A DNA stretch of 51,478 nucleotides from Verrucomicrobiales bacterium. Its GTDB lineage: Bacteria; Verrucomicrobiota; Verrucomicrobiia; Limisphaerales; F1-12-MAGs170. The stretch's first letter is position 1; each line of letters opens with the position of its first letter. Position numbers and translations under genes: made by a program. The notes under the pieces were generated by a model. The model saw only the letters and a list, made by a program, of their open reading frames with translations. It did not search any database and was not told the DNA's origin. This document shows, piece after piece, positions 42,387 through 51,276 of this stretch. The DNA is taken from contig SXMN01000146.1 in NCBI GenBank assembly GCA_005777315.1, positions 1-51,478 of the forward strand, in the 5' to 3' direction.

Positions 42387-43937
42387 TCATAGCTCCCCCT
42401 TCCTCCCGCATCCGATGAGATGTCCCGCCGCACGGTCGGCGATGGCCATCGCCGTCAGGGTTGGATTCACACCAGAACCAGTGACGAAGACGCTGGTGTC
42501 GCAGATGAAGAGGTTATTGACGTCGTGGGACTGGCAGAACTCATTCACCACTGAGGTCTGCGGGTCTTTGCCCATTCGGCATGAGCCCATCGCGTGGGCG
42601 CCGTAGTTCAGGCCGATGTGGACTTTCCTCGCGCCAGACGCAGCCAACATCTCCGCAGCCTTGTCGCGAGCGGCGGCAGCGACTTTCACATCGTTGTCGC
42701 ACCACTCGTAGGAGACGTGAGCCACCGGAAGGCCACGGGCATCACGCAGTTCGGGATCGAGCGTGATCGTGTTGCGCACGTCGGGCAAACCTTCCGCGTG
42801 CGCCCACCAGGCGGCGGTATGTGCATACTCGTGAAGGAAATCCTTCAGCTCCTGGCCGAACATCAGGCCGCTGAGATTGCCAAAGGTCACCGGCGTCATC
42901 ATGTAGCTCAGCAGAATGAAGCCACGCGCATAGTCGTTGGCGGCGCTGGGCTTGTAAAAATCCTGCACCATCACGTGGCCCATCTGCATTCCTTTGAACG
43001 CATTCACCGGTTCCTCGAACGTGCCGAAAACCTGCCACGTCGGGTGGCTCATGAAGTTCTTGCCCACCAGTCCGCTGGAGTTGCCGAGGCCATCAGGAAA
43101 GGCGCTGCTCAATGACATCAAGAGCAGCCGTGGCGTCTCAATCGCGTGCGCGGTCAGCACGACGACCTTCGCATCGACACGATGCTCGCGACGCTGCGAA
43201 TCGAGATACTCCACGCCGGTTGCGCGACCGCGCGCCGCGTCGTAGTTCACCCGATGCACGAAGGCATCGCTGATCACGCGTGCGCCGAGGCGTTCGGCTT
43301 TCGCCAGATGAGTATTCGCCGCCGTGGCCTTTGCCTCCGTCGGACAACCGGACGCGCACCAGCCGCAATAGATACACGCGGGCCGTCCATCGTGCTCCTG
43401 TGAGTTGATCGCGATCGGTGGCGCGAAAGGATGCGCGCCGAGTTTGCGCGCGCCGCGGGCGAGCACTTGGCCATGCCAGTTCAATCGATGCGGCGGCATG
43501 GGCAGCGAATACGGCTCCGGTGCGAACGGCCCGCACTCGCCCGCCAGCCCGAACTCACGTTCAACCTTTTCATAGTGCGGACGCAGGTCGTCATAGGCGA
43601 TGGGCCAGTCCGCACCGACACCCTCCGTCGAGTGGGTGCGGAAATCTTCGCGATGAAAACGCGGCATCACCCCGAGCCACGGCAGGGTGCCGCCACCCAC
43701 GCCCAGGCCCGCTTTCGGAATGACAAAATCGTTCCCGACGTGGTTGCGCGGCTCCGACCACATGATCTTGCCCGCGTTCGTCTCGGAGTTGGGCAGTGCG
43801 TTGTTCCGGCCGAACCTTTGCCCAGCCTCGAGAACCACGACGGACAATCCCTGTGCCGCCATCCGTTCCGCCACCAGCGCGCCGGTTGGACCGGCACCGA
43901 CGACCACGACGTCGCAGGACTTCAAGGGTGTGCTCAT
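42387..43937 (-). CDS. GMC-family FAD oxidoreductase (gluconate/sugar dehydrogenase-like)
   Basis: ATG 43937 gives 516 residues with the FAD-binding VVVGAGPTGALVAERM at the N-terminus; ATG 43958 is also possible. The C-terminal half has the active-site HAMGSCRMG histidine and GVNPTLTAMAIADRA asparagine. In the middle CIYCGWCASGC gives four cysteines spaced C-x2-C-x2-C-x3-C, which may hold an iron-sulfur cluster of the type known for FAD-dependent sugar dehydrogenases. It likely oxidises a sugar or sugar acid and passes electrons to a membrane quinone or cytochrome via the small subunit. No signal peptide, so export with the small subunit is unproven. Confidence 0.9.
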   Translation of the reverse strand: MSTPLKSCDVVVVGAGPTGALVAERMAAQGLSVVVLEAGQRFGRNNALPNSETNAGKIMWSEPRNHVGNDFVIPKAGLGVGGGTLPWLGVMPRFHREDFRTHSTEGVGADWPIAYDDLRPHYEKVEREFGLAGECGPFAPEPYSLPMPPHRLNWHGQVLARGARKLGAHPFAPPIAINSQEHDGRPACIYCGWCASGCPTEAKATAANTHLAKAERLGARVISDAFVHRVNYDAARGRATGVEYLDSQRREHRVDAKVVVLTAHAIETPRLLLMSLSSAFPDGLGNSSGLVGKNFMSHPTWQVFGTFEEPVNAFKGMQMGHVMVQDFYKPSAANDYARGFILLSYMMTPVTFGNLSGLMFGQELKDFLHEYAHTAAWWAHAEGLPDVRNTITLDPELRDARGLPVAHVSYEWCDNDVKVAAAARDKAAEMLAASGARKVHIGLNYGAHAMGSCRMGKDPQTSVVNEFCQSHDVNNLFICDTSVFVTGSGVNPTLTAMAIADRAAGHLIGCGRKGEL

Positions 43938-44147
43938 GCGAAGCCTGATTTCATACATTGCAAACTGTTGATCAATGAGAATCGCATGAACCTGAGGCGC
44001 CACCCTCTGTTGTCACCGTGTGCGCGGCGAGGGGGATGAGCCGCGCGCTGGCGCGTTCAATTGCCTCGCCGCATGCCAGGCGATAAACAAGGATATCGCT
44101 GAGGATTCGCACACGCCGAATCGCTCTGCTTCCAGCATCCGGAAGGA

Positions 44148-44933
44148 CTAAAACCAAAAGCGTACGTCACGTTGGTTGGTGAGGTAAGAGTCGCGCATAT
44201 CACCAAAGCGACGCCAGGCAACATGCCCATCCACGAACAGGATGTTGCCGCCGGCGGGCCGGTTGTTTTGCATGTGGCCCGCCTTGGTAGGCGTTTTCCC
44301 CATGCCCATGCTGTCGCTGGGCGCGTTGAAATTATTTGTGCTAATCGAAGGGATTGCATCTGCGGTCAACTCCATCTCCGTGGGCGAGTTCGTGCCCGTG
44401 TCGGTCAAGCTACTGACAAACCGCTTGCCGTACTGGAGCCGGCCGCCGTTCAAGTTCGTCTCACCCTGCCCACCTTGCCCGGCACGTCGGCCGAGCCAGG
44501 AGTAGCCGATGATCGCATCGGTGCCGCGGTTCCAGAGCGTATCGTTGTCGTATTTCACGGTGGAGGCGACACCGGGGCAGTAGAGGATTTTGCGCCGGCT
44601 GGCCGAACTGGTGGTGGTGGCGGACGAGGAATCGATCAATGCGTTCGCGGTTTCTTTCTTGACGTCCCACAGCCATGTGCCGGCTTCAGTGTGCATGGGC
44701 ACGAAGTCCCGGTTATCGCCCGCGTACATTTGCACGGAAATTCCCACTTGCCGCAAATTGCTCAGGCAATTGACACGGTGTGCCTTTGCTTTGGCCTGGC
44801 TGAGCGCAGGCAAAAGCATTCCGGCAAGGATCGCGATGATCGCGATGACAACAAGAAGTTCGATGAGCGTAAAGGCTTGACGGCGATTTGTCCGGAGTGC
44901 CTTGGGGTGCGTAACAACGGCTGGCTCGTACAT
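44148..44933 (-). CDS. Prepilin-type pseudopilin-like protein with H-X9-DG-type end
   Basis: A 261-residue protein from ATG 44933; ATG 44966 and GTG 45038 are alternatives, but they make the leader too long for a prepilin. After RRQ the cleavage site and helix read [19 protein letters not shown], then [21 protein letters not shown]. The end has [18 protein letters not shown], the H-X9-DG pattern of the DUF1559-like group. It is a second copy of the family of the gene at 25610. It follows the PAS-AraC regulator in the same direction with about 100 bases between. The function of these proteins is unknown. Confidence 0.9.
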   Translation of the reverse strand: MYEPAVVTHPKALRTNRRQAFTLIELLVVIAIIAILAGMLLPALSQAKAKAHRVNCLSNLRQVGISVQMYAGDNRDFVPMHTEAGTWLWDVKKETANALIDSSSATTTSSASRRKILYCPGVASTVKYDNDTLWNRGTDAIIGYSWLGRRAGQGGQGETNLNGGRLQYGKRFVSSLTDTGTNSPTEMELTADAIPSISTNNFNAPSDSMGMGKTPTKAGHMQNNRPAGGNILFVDGHVAWRRFGDMRDSYLTNQRDVRFWF

Positions 44934-45034
44934 TCGATGGGTAAATTGGTTTTGTGCTTCGTGCATATCGCGACCATGCCCCAGAACCTGATCGCAAGAA
45001 TAGAGCGCCAGCGTCAAGTTTTGGAAGAATCGCG

Positions 45035-45793
45035 TCACGCTCCGGAACGGGTCCGGAAGCGTTCACGATACTCGCGTGGGGTCATCGCGGTTTCGCGCCG
45101 GAACTCACGGCCAAAGTGGCTTTGATCGCAAAAGCCATGTGCGGCGGCGATGTCGGCCAGCGTCCGTTCTGAATAAACCAGCGGATGACAGGCGAGTCGC
45201 ACACGCACCCGACGGAGATACTGCTGCGGCGCGAGCTGAAACGCCTCGCGAAACCGGCGCTCCAGCACGCGCACCGACAAACCGGCGTGCCGCGCCAGCG
45301 TCGCATTATTCAGCGGCTCCGCGAGGTGCTTGCGCAGAAATGACACCGCACGCGCCAGCGTCGCGTCCGCCGTAGCGGGGAGTTCGACGTCCTTAGCCAG
45401 TGGCCGCGCCACACCCGCCGTGCCCACGATGCGTCCGCGCGAGTTGCGAAGCGGCACCTTGTCCGTCACGCACCAGACGGCGGTGTGATCAAAACGCCCC
45501 ACAAGCTCCACGCGATTTACAATCGTCGCGCCCTTGAGCACCCGCTCATCGTCGAGGCGGAACTGCGTGGCGATGTGCGCGGGCGAAAGGTCGAAGTCCG
45601 TCTTTCCCTCCGCCTCGGCGAACGACGAAAGCGAGTAGTTGAGCAGGCAGGCACGATTCATTGCCCGGTAGCGACCTTCGTGATCTTTCACCCAAAACTG
45701 CACTTCCTCGATGCAGTCGAACAACGCCATAAATGCTGCTGCCGGCCCGAGCTGGGATCGGGGGAGCAGGGCAGGGGTAACATGGTGGTTCAC
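45035..45793 (-). CDS. AraC-family regulator with PAS sensor
   Basis: A 252-residue regulator. Residues about 15-135 form a PAS domain ([34 protein letters not shown]), an unusual sensor for AraC proteins, which more often have a cupin. The C-terminal 100 residues have two helix-turn-helix units: [25 protein letters not shown] and [23 protein letters not shown], with MTPREYRER behind. It is the most upstream gene of the minus-strand catabolic region and may control it. The PAS ligand is unknown. The 190 bases upstream hold the terminator-like element near glmM. Confidence 0.9.
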   Translation of the reverse strand: MNHHVTPALLPRSQLGPAAAFMALFDCIEEVQFWVKDHEGRYRAMNRACLLNYSLSSFAEAEGKTDFDLSPAHIATQFRLDDERVLKGATIVNRVELVGRFDHTAVWCVTDKVPLRNSRGRIVGTAGVARPLAKDVELPATADATLARAVSFLRKHLAEPLNNATLARHAGLSVRVLERRFREAFQLAPQQYLRRVRVRLACHPLVYSERTLADIAAAHGFCDQSHFGREFRRETAMTPREYRERFRTRSGA

Positions 45794-45929
45794 GACCGAA
45801 ACGATACTTCAAGTAACGCGGTCATGGCGAGACCGTTGCTGCATTCGGCGGATCAGCGTACGGCACTGCCAGAAAATCCCTGATGCTCCTCAGTGAGGTT
45901 CGTGTCAGAGCGCTCGATTAAAAGCGATC

Positions 45930-45985
45930 GCCGGTCAGCGATGATTCATCTCCAGCGAGCTGGCATGTGATCGGCCTCTTTTTTT
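45930..45985. terminator. Probable terminator hairpin between glmM and the PAS-AraC gene
   Basis: GCCGGTCA (45930-45937) can pair with TGATCGGC (45968-45975), one pair being G-T. Nested in the loop is the perfect hairpin CCAGC-GA-GCTGG (45952-45963). On the plus strand a run of seven T follows at 45979-45985; on the minus strand, after glmM, a TTTTAAT tract follows six bases behind the stem. This could end the folP-cdaA-cdaR-glmM message or both directions. Inferred from sequence only. Confidence 0.45.
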
Positions 45986-45986
45986 C

Positions 45987-47366
45987 TTAGGCTCCCACCT
46001 GCTTCTTGATCGCTTCGCAGATTTGCCTGCTCCAGTGTTCCAGCACGGTCTGATCGCGGCCCTCGATGAGCAGCCGCGCCTTGGGTTCCGTTCCGGAGTA
46101 GCGGAGCAACACCCGTCCGCCATCGGGCTTAACCGCGGCTTCAGCCTTTGCGACGAGATCCTGGACGCCTGCGAGCTGATCGAAGGGCTTTTTCTCCCGG
46201 ACCTTGACGTTGGTGACGAGCTGCGGATATCGAGTCCAGCATTGTGAAAGTTTCGAGAGTGGCAGTTCGCGAGTCTTCATCATTTGCAGAACCTGCAAGG
46301 CTGCGATAAGGCCGTCACCCGTCGAGCTGTATTCGGCAAATATCAAATGGCCGCTCTGTTCGCCGCCCAGATTGTATCCGTGCCTGAGCATTTCATCGAT
46401 CACGTTTTTGTCGCCGACGGCGGTGCGGACCACTTTGCCACCGGCGGCGTTGACGGCGACATCCAGGCCGGCATTGCTCATGACGGTGGCGACGAGTGTC
46501 TTGTGGTTGAGCCGGCCTTGATCGAGCATTCCCAGTGCTGAGATCGCCAGAATGTCATCGCCATCGATCAGGTTCCCTGATTCGTCGCAAAGAAGAACGC
46601 GGTCTGCATCCCCGTCGTGGGCTATCCCAATATCGGCGCGGAACTCGTGAACCTTCTGGCAAATCTGCCCGGGGTGCATCGATCCACAGTCCTGATTGAT
46701 GTTGGTGCCGTCCGGTTGATTGCCGAAAACGATCACCTCGGCCCCCAGCTCTCTCAGGACGCATGGGGACGCCTTGTAAGCTGCTCCATGCGCGCAATCC
46801 AGAACGATGCGCATGCCTTCAAGCGTGAGTCCCTTCGGGAAGGATGCCTTGGCAAATTCGATGTAGCGCCCGAGGGCGTCGTCGATGCGAACCGCTTTTC
46901 CAATCTCGCCGGCTGTCGGGCGGATCGTCTCGATATCTCCGCTGAAGACCAGTTGTTCGATCCGGCCTTCGATGTTGTCGTCGAGTTTATAGCCGTCGGC
47001 GCGAAAGAACTTTATGCCATTGTCATCATACGGATTGTGAGAGGCGGTGATGACAATGCCTGCATCCGCCCGCAGGCTGCGCGTCGCATAGGCGACACCA
47101 GGAGTTGGCAGCGGACCGATGAACAGCACATCCACACCCATCGAGAGGATTCCGGACGAGAGCGCGTTTTCGAGCATGTAACCGGACAGTCGGGTGTCTT
47201 TTCCGATGACGATCTTGTGCCGTCCGCGGGCGCGGGCAGGGTGGAGACTCTTGAAGACATGAGCCGCGGCGCGCCCCAGTTTCAGAGCGGTCTCGGCTGT
47301 CACGGGTTCGATGTTTGCCGTTCCGCGCACGCCATCCGTGCCGAAGATTTTCTTGGATCCACTCAT
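45987..47366 (-). CDS. glmM: Phosphoglucosamine mutase GlmM
   Basis: Converts glucosamine-6-phosphate to glucosamine-1-phosphate, the step before UDP-GlcNAc and so before peptidoglycan. The 459 residues are near the usual 445. IFGTDGVRG is the N-terminal signature, the phosphoserine loop is ITASHNP with Ser109, the metal loop is DGDADR and the sugar loop GGEQSGH; the C-terminal phosphate loop is LLRYSGTEPKARLL. Its start overlaps the cdaR stop by four bases, a coupling conserved in many bacteria, where GlmM binds and inhibits CdaA. It is the last gene of the folP operon. Confidence 0.97.
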   Translation of the reverse strand: MSGSKKIFGTDGVRGTANIEPVTAETALKLGRAAAHVFKSLHPARARGRHKIVIGKDTRLSGYMLENALSSGILSMGVDVLFIGPLPTPGVAYATRSLRADAGIVITASHNPYDDNGIKFFRADGYKLDDNIEGRIEQLVFSGDIETIRPTAGEIGKAVRIDDALGRYIEFAKASFPKGLTLEGMRIVLDCAHGAAYKASPCVLRELGAEVIVFGNQPDGTNINQDCGSMHPGQICQKVHEFRADIGIAHDGDADRVLLCDESGNLIDGDDILAISALGMLDQGRLNHKTLVATVMSNAGLDVAVNAAGGKVVRTAVGDKNVIDEMLRHGYNLGGEQSGHLIFAEYSSTGDGLIAALQVLQMMKTRELPLSKLSQCWTRYPQLVTNVKVREKKPFDQLAGVQDLVAKAEAAVKPDGGRVLLRYSGTEPKARLLIEGRDQTVLEHWSRQICEAIKKQVGA

Positions 47367-47797
47367 GGTTTGTTCTGTGCGGCTGCTGCCGCTTGTTTGT
47401 TGGGTCCGATTGGCTCTACGAACACGGCCTTGGGTTCAACCCGCAGCACTTCCACTTCGTCGGCCGCATTCACGAGCACCACACGGGTTAACCCCGGAAC
47501 ATTTGGCGCTTCCGTCAGGTTGACGAACACGGCCAGTCGTTGTCGTTCGAGATTTCTCATGCCTGCCGCCGTGGATCGAAGTACCACATCGACCGTCGGT
47601 GGATCAATGCGGAAAGTCCGTGAATCACCCGGCACCAGAAGCACCGCGACAGTCTGGCCGGGTACAATCTTCGTGAGCCCTCGAGCGGGGTCGTTCCAAA
47701 TCGACAGTTCGATGGCGAACCACGCGAAAACGGCGAGTACGAGGGCCGCCAGCTTCCAGCGGAGATTCTCCACGATGTAATCACGCCATGCCATCAC
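47363..47797 (-). CDS. cdaR: CdaR-like (YbbR-domain) regulator of diadenylate cyclase
   Basis: A 144-residue protein with one N-terminal membrane segment (about 15-32, KLAALVLAVFAWFAIEL) and a single extracytoplasmic YbbR-type domain. Characterised CdaR proteins have several YbbR domains, so this is a short version. It lies between cdaA and glmM with four-base overlaps on both sides, the same order as in Firmicutes. CdaR is thought to tune CdaA activity from outside the membrane. Assignment rests on topology and place more than on sequence. Confidence 0.8.
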   Translation of the reverse strand: MMAWRDYIVENLRWKLAALVLAVFAWFAIELSIWNDPARGLTKIVPGQTVAVLLVPGDSRTFRIDPPTVDVVLRSTAAGMRNLERQRLAVFVNLTEAPNVPGLTRVVLVNAADEVEVLRVEPKAVFVEPIGPNKQAAAAAQNKP

Positions 47798-48642
47798 TTG
47801 TTAAGCATGGTTTGGGGCGCGGGGGCGGCGGAGGGTGGCGCGGCTTCCCGGCCTTGTTTCCAGGTGCGCAGCCGCTCCAGAAGCCCCTGTGATTTGTTGC
47901 CGGTCACCAGCACGGAGGTCAGGAACGCGCGAAGTTCCTCGATGCTCAATCCCCGGACAAACTGCCCTTTGTAGGCGTAGGAGATCGATCCTGTTTCCTC
48001 GGAGAGCGCCACGACTACGGCGTCCGTTTCATCACTCAATCCGATCGCCGCGCGGTGTCGTGTTCCCAGGGACTTGTTCAGATCCTGCCTCTGGGTCAGC
48101 GGAAAGATGCACGCGGCGTAGGTAATCTTGTCCCCCTTGATGATCACTCCGCCGTCATGAATGGCGTTGTTTGGAAAGAAAATGGTTTCCAGCATTTCGG
48201 GCGTGGCTTCGCAGTTGACCACGATGCCCGATTCAACGGCGTCCTGAAGCTGGATGGATTGTTCAATGGCGATGAGAGCGCCGATACGGGCTTCCGTGAG
48301 GCGTTCAGCAGTCTTGACGATCACTTCAATGTTCTCCCGCTGTTCGTGTGCCGTGTTGAACAGTGGAAGATTTCCCAATTCTGCCAGCATCCGGCGCAGC
48401 TCCGGCTGGAAGATGACCAGGACGGCAATGGCCAGCACGGTCATGAAGTACTGGAGCACGAAATAAAGCACTTCGAGTTTGAAGACCCGCGTCAACACCG
48501 TGACCGCGAGCAGAAGTGTGAAGCCAATCACGACAGGCCATCCGCGGGTGCCCCTCAGGAACATGAAGGTGTAATAGAGCACCACGGTCAGGGTGGTGAC
48601 CTCGACCATGAACCTCCACAGCATCTGCACGTTCAGATCCAT
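47794..48642 (-). CDS. cdaA: Diadenylate cyclase CdaA
   Basis: Makes c-di-AMP from two ATP. ATG 48642 gives 282 residues; the frame is open further upstream but that part has no family likeness. Three membrane segments lie in the first 80 residues, followed by the DAC domain. The catalytic motif usually written DGA is DGG here (163-165, IHDGGVII), and RHR is intact at 195-197 (GTRHRAAIG). The polar tail from 245 is low complexity. It overlaps cdaR by four bases and follows folP by five, so the operon is tight. Confidence 0.95.
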   Translation of the reverse strand: MDLNVQMLWRFMVEVTTLTVVLYYTFMFLRGTRGWPVVIGFTLLLAVTVLTRVFKLEVLYFVLQYFMTVLAIAVLVIFQPELRRMLAELGNLPLFNTAHEQRENIEVIVKTAERLTEARIGALIAIEQSIQLQDAVESGIVVNCEATPEMLETIFFPNNAIHDGGVIIKGDKITYAACIFPLTQRQDLNKSLGTRHRAAIGLSDETDAVVVALSEETGSISYAYKGQFVRGLSIEELRAFLTSVLVTGNKSQGLLERLRTWKQGREAAPPSAAPAPQTMLNK

Positions 48643-48647
48643 CAAAT

Positions 48648-49484
48648 TTAACCCGCCAGCAATCGCTCCGTTGTTCGAACCGCATCGAGAGTTTCCACAA
48701 CATCGTGTGTGCGGACGATTTGAACACCTTGTTGCACCGCCCAACAGACACACGCCATTGCCGCCGGCAAACGTCCGGCAACATCCGCACCGCCGGTGAT
48801 ACGGCCCAGAAAAGACTTTCGCGAAACTCCCAGCAGCAATGGGCGCTCGAATCTTCTAAAAGCCTTCAAGTGGCGCAGCAACTCCAAATTGTGTTCTATC
48901 GTCTTTCCGAAGCCGATTCCAACATCCAATATCATCTGCTCCGGCATAACGCCCGCCTCCGTGAGCTTTGACATTCGTTCCTCGAAGAAGGAACAGACCT
49001 CTCGGGTCACGTCAGCATAACATGGGTTCAATTGCATCGTGGCCGGCGTCCCCTGCATGTGCATCGCGACATATCCGGCGCCGGTGCCTGACGCCAGGCG
49101 CCACATCGACGGATCGGTCCGGTTTGCCCCGATGTCGTTGATGATGCTCGCTCCGGCCACAAGGGCGGCGCGAGCGACTGCGGGCTTCTGAGTGTCGATC
49201 GAGATTGGAACTTTCAGTCGGCCCGACAGCGCTTCGATCACTGGCAAAACGCGCCGGAGCTCTTCCTGTTCGGAAACCGGCGTGGCATTCGGACGCGTGG
49301 ATTCACCGCCGATGTCGATGATCTCCGCGCCTTCCGCTTCGAGCCGAAGAGCGTGATCGACAGCTGCTTGTGGATTGAAGAATGCGCCACCATCCGAAAA
49401 GGAATCCGGCGTCACGTTGACAATACCCATTAGGAGGGCAGGGCGGGGGAACCGGAATTCAAATTGACGGGCTCGAAAGATCAT
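48648..49484 (-). CDS. folP: Dihydropteroate synthase FolP
   Basis: Condenses para-aminobenzoate with hydroxymethyl-dihydropterin diphosphate in folate synthesis and is the target of sulfonamides. The 278 residues start with the typical LLMGIVNVTPDSFSDGG. DIGGESTRP, ISIDTQKPAVARAAL and INDIGANR follow, then ILDVGIGFGKTIEHN and GVSRKSFLG. The order folP - cdaA - cdaR - glmM is found in many unrelated bacteria. Upstream is a 103-bp gap with a TGATATATCA palindrome (49578-49587). Confidence 0.96.
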   Translation of the reverse strand: MIFRARQFEFRFPRPALLMGIVNVTPDSFSDGGAFFNPQAAVDHALRLEAEGAEIIDIGGESTRPNATPVSEQEELRRVLPVIEALSGRLKVPISIDTQKPAVARAALVAGASIINDIGANRTDPSMWRLASGTGAGYVAMHMQGTPATMQLNPCYADVTREVCSFFEERMSKLTEAGVMPEQMILDVGIGFGKTIEHNLELLRHLKAFRRFERPLLLGVSRKSFLGRITGGADVAGRLPAAMACVCWAVQQGVQIVRTHDVVETLDAVRTTERLLAG

Positions 49485-49587
49485 TGCTGCTTCCGCCGGA
49501 TGCGCTGGCTAACGAGTAAAGTTCCAAACATTGCCACCCGGCGATCATGGGTTCAGTTTTTGAGATTGCGCAACGATTGATATATCA

Positions 49588-51276
49588 TCATTCATCCGGA
49601 CAATTCGGTCCTGCGACAATCTCCTGAGATTCGATGAGAGGTTCCGTGCGCGAACGTGCTTCAAGAAACACCTTCAGGTCCGCCGCAGACTTGCCGCCAA
49701 ATCCTGGAACTTCGGCAATTTGTTCAAGCGTCGCGAGGCGCAGCCGCTGGATGGAACCAAATTTCTTCAGCAACGCCGCCTTGCGCTGTTCTCCGATGCC
49801 GGGGAATTCGTCGAGGATGCTCTCCGAGATTTTGCGGAGCCGGAGCTGCGCGTTGTAGGAGTTCGCGACACGGTGCGATTCATCGCGGATCCGCTGAAGC
49901 AGCTTGAGAGCGCTGTTATCCTGATTCAGGCGCAGCGGTTCGGATTCGCCGGGGCGGTAGATTTCCTCGAACTCTTTCGCCAGGCCGATGATCGCGACAT
50001 GGCTGAGTTTCAACTCCGCGAGTTCAGCGCAAGCCGCCCCGAGCTGGCCCTTGCCACCATCGACGACGATCAGGTCAGGGAGCGCCAATGGTGACGAGGC
50101 GCGAGATCGAGCTGAATTTGCCCTGAGCGCGGCAGACTCTGCGGGATCATTCATCATCTTGCGCAATTCGCCGGGAATGGCCCTCGCATCTTCATCGAGC
50201 GGAGCATTCCTTTCAGCGGGCGTTTTTCCTGGGATTGCCGCCGCTTCACGGAGCAGGCGGGTGTAGCGCCGCCGCACCGCTTCCGCCATGCACGCAAAAT
50301 CGTCCTGGCCTTTGACCGACTGGATGCGCATCCGCCGATAATTCGCGCGATCAGGCCGGCCATGTCTGAACGCCACCACAGACGCGACCTTCAGCGTGCC
50401 GCTGATGTTCGAGATGTCGAATCCTTCGATGCGTTCGGGAGGGGCCGCGAGGCCGAGAACGCGCGCCAGCTCCGCATTGTCCTGATCCGGCGTGACCGAA
50501 ACGGGAAGGTTCCACGGCGTTCTGGAAAAGCGCGTGGTCTTCTTCGTGGTCGTGCGGAGATCGGCGAGTGCGTCGCGGAACTGCGCCGCCTTTTCATAAT
50601 CCTGCGCACCGGCGGCCTTGCGCATCTCCGCTTCGAGCTGCTGTTCCATCTCGCCCGTCTGGCCTTCCATAAATTCACACGCAGCAAGCACCTGTTGTTT
50701 GTACTGATCCTGCGAGACATTGCCGATGCACGGCGCGGTGCAAAACTTCAGATTGCCATAGAGGCAATGCTTGTAATCGTGCTCGCCGGGAGTGAGTGGG
50801 CGGCAGCCGCGGAGATTGAACTTCTTCCGCGCGATCATCAGCGTGCCCCGAAGCGCCGATGAGTGGGGGAACGGACCGAAATAAACCGCGCCATCGTCCT
50901 GGCGCAATCGAGTGAGTGTGAAGCGCGGGATGGGATCGTTCATGTTCACCTTGAGCATCAGGAACCGTTTGTCATCGCGGAAACTGATGTTGTAGCGCGG
51001 CTGGAATTCCTTGATCAATCGCCCCTCCAGCAGCAGCGCCTCGGGTTCGCTGCGGACCACATGCACATCCAGATCATGGATGGCCTCGACGAGCGCGTTG
51101 AGCTTGAGATCCCAGCCTATGCGGCGCGACGGATGGAAATACTGGCTGACCCGCTTGCGGAGATCGCGCGCCTTGCCCACGTAAATCACCGTCCCGAAGC
51201 GATCCTTCATCAGGTAAATGCCAGGCCGGTGAGGCAACTGGCTCAACTTGTTCCGAATGTGCTCCGTCGCGGGCAT
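49588..51276 (-). CDS. uvrC: UvrABC system protein C
   Basis: Endonuclease that makes both cuts in nucleotide excision repair. 562 residues, a little short of the usual 600. The GIY-YIG domain (RPGIYLMKDRFGTVIYVGKARDLRKRV) makes the 3' cut. A UVR motif for UvrB follows near 215-250 (DYEKAAQFRDALADLR). The RNase H-like domain with the 5'-cutting site starts at GFDISNISG and has VVDGGKGQL with its aspartate. The C-terminal helix-hairpin-helix pair is LDEFPGIGEQRKAALLKKFG and IAEVPGFGGKSA. Insertions between the UVR and RNase H domains are limited. The 200 bases beyond its start show no gene. Confidence 0.97.
   Translation of the reverse strand: MPATEHIRNKLSQLPHRPGIYLMKDRFGTVIYVGKARDLRKRVSQYFHPSRRIGWDLKLNALVEAIHDLDVHVVRSEPEALLLEGRLIKEFQPRYNISFRDDKRFLMLKVNMNDPIPRFTLTRLRQDDGAVYFGPFPHSSALRGTLMIARKKFNLRGCRPLTPGEHDYKHCLYGNLKFCTAPCIGNVSQDQYKQQVLAACEFMEGQTGEMEQQLEAEMRKAAGAQDYEKAAQFRDALADLRTTTKKTTRFSRTPWNLPVSVTPDQDNAELARVLGLAAPPERIEGFDISNISGTLKVASVVAFRHGRPDRANYRRMRIQSVKGQDDFACMAEAVRRRYTRLLREAAAIPGKTPAERNAPLDEDARAIPGELRKMMNDPAESAALRANSARSRASSPLALPDLIVVDGGKGQLGAACAELAELKLSHVAIIGLAKEFEEIYRPGESEPLRLNQDNSALKLLQRIRDESHRVANSYNAQLRLRKISESILDEFPGIGEQRKAALLKKFGSIQRLRLATLEQIAEVPGFGGKSAADLKVFLEARSRTEPLIESQEIVAGPNCPDE

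Noticed and set aside
43972-44157. Open frame of 61 codons on the minus strand between the GMC and pseudopilin genes
   Set aside because: Needs a TTG start inside the pseudopilin 3' end, has no ribosome binding site and no recognised motif.
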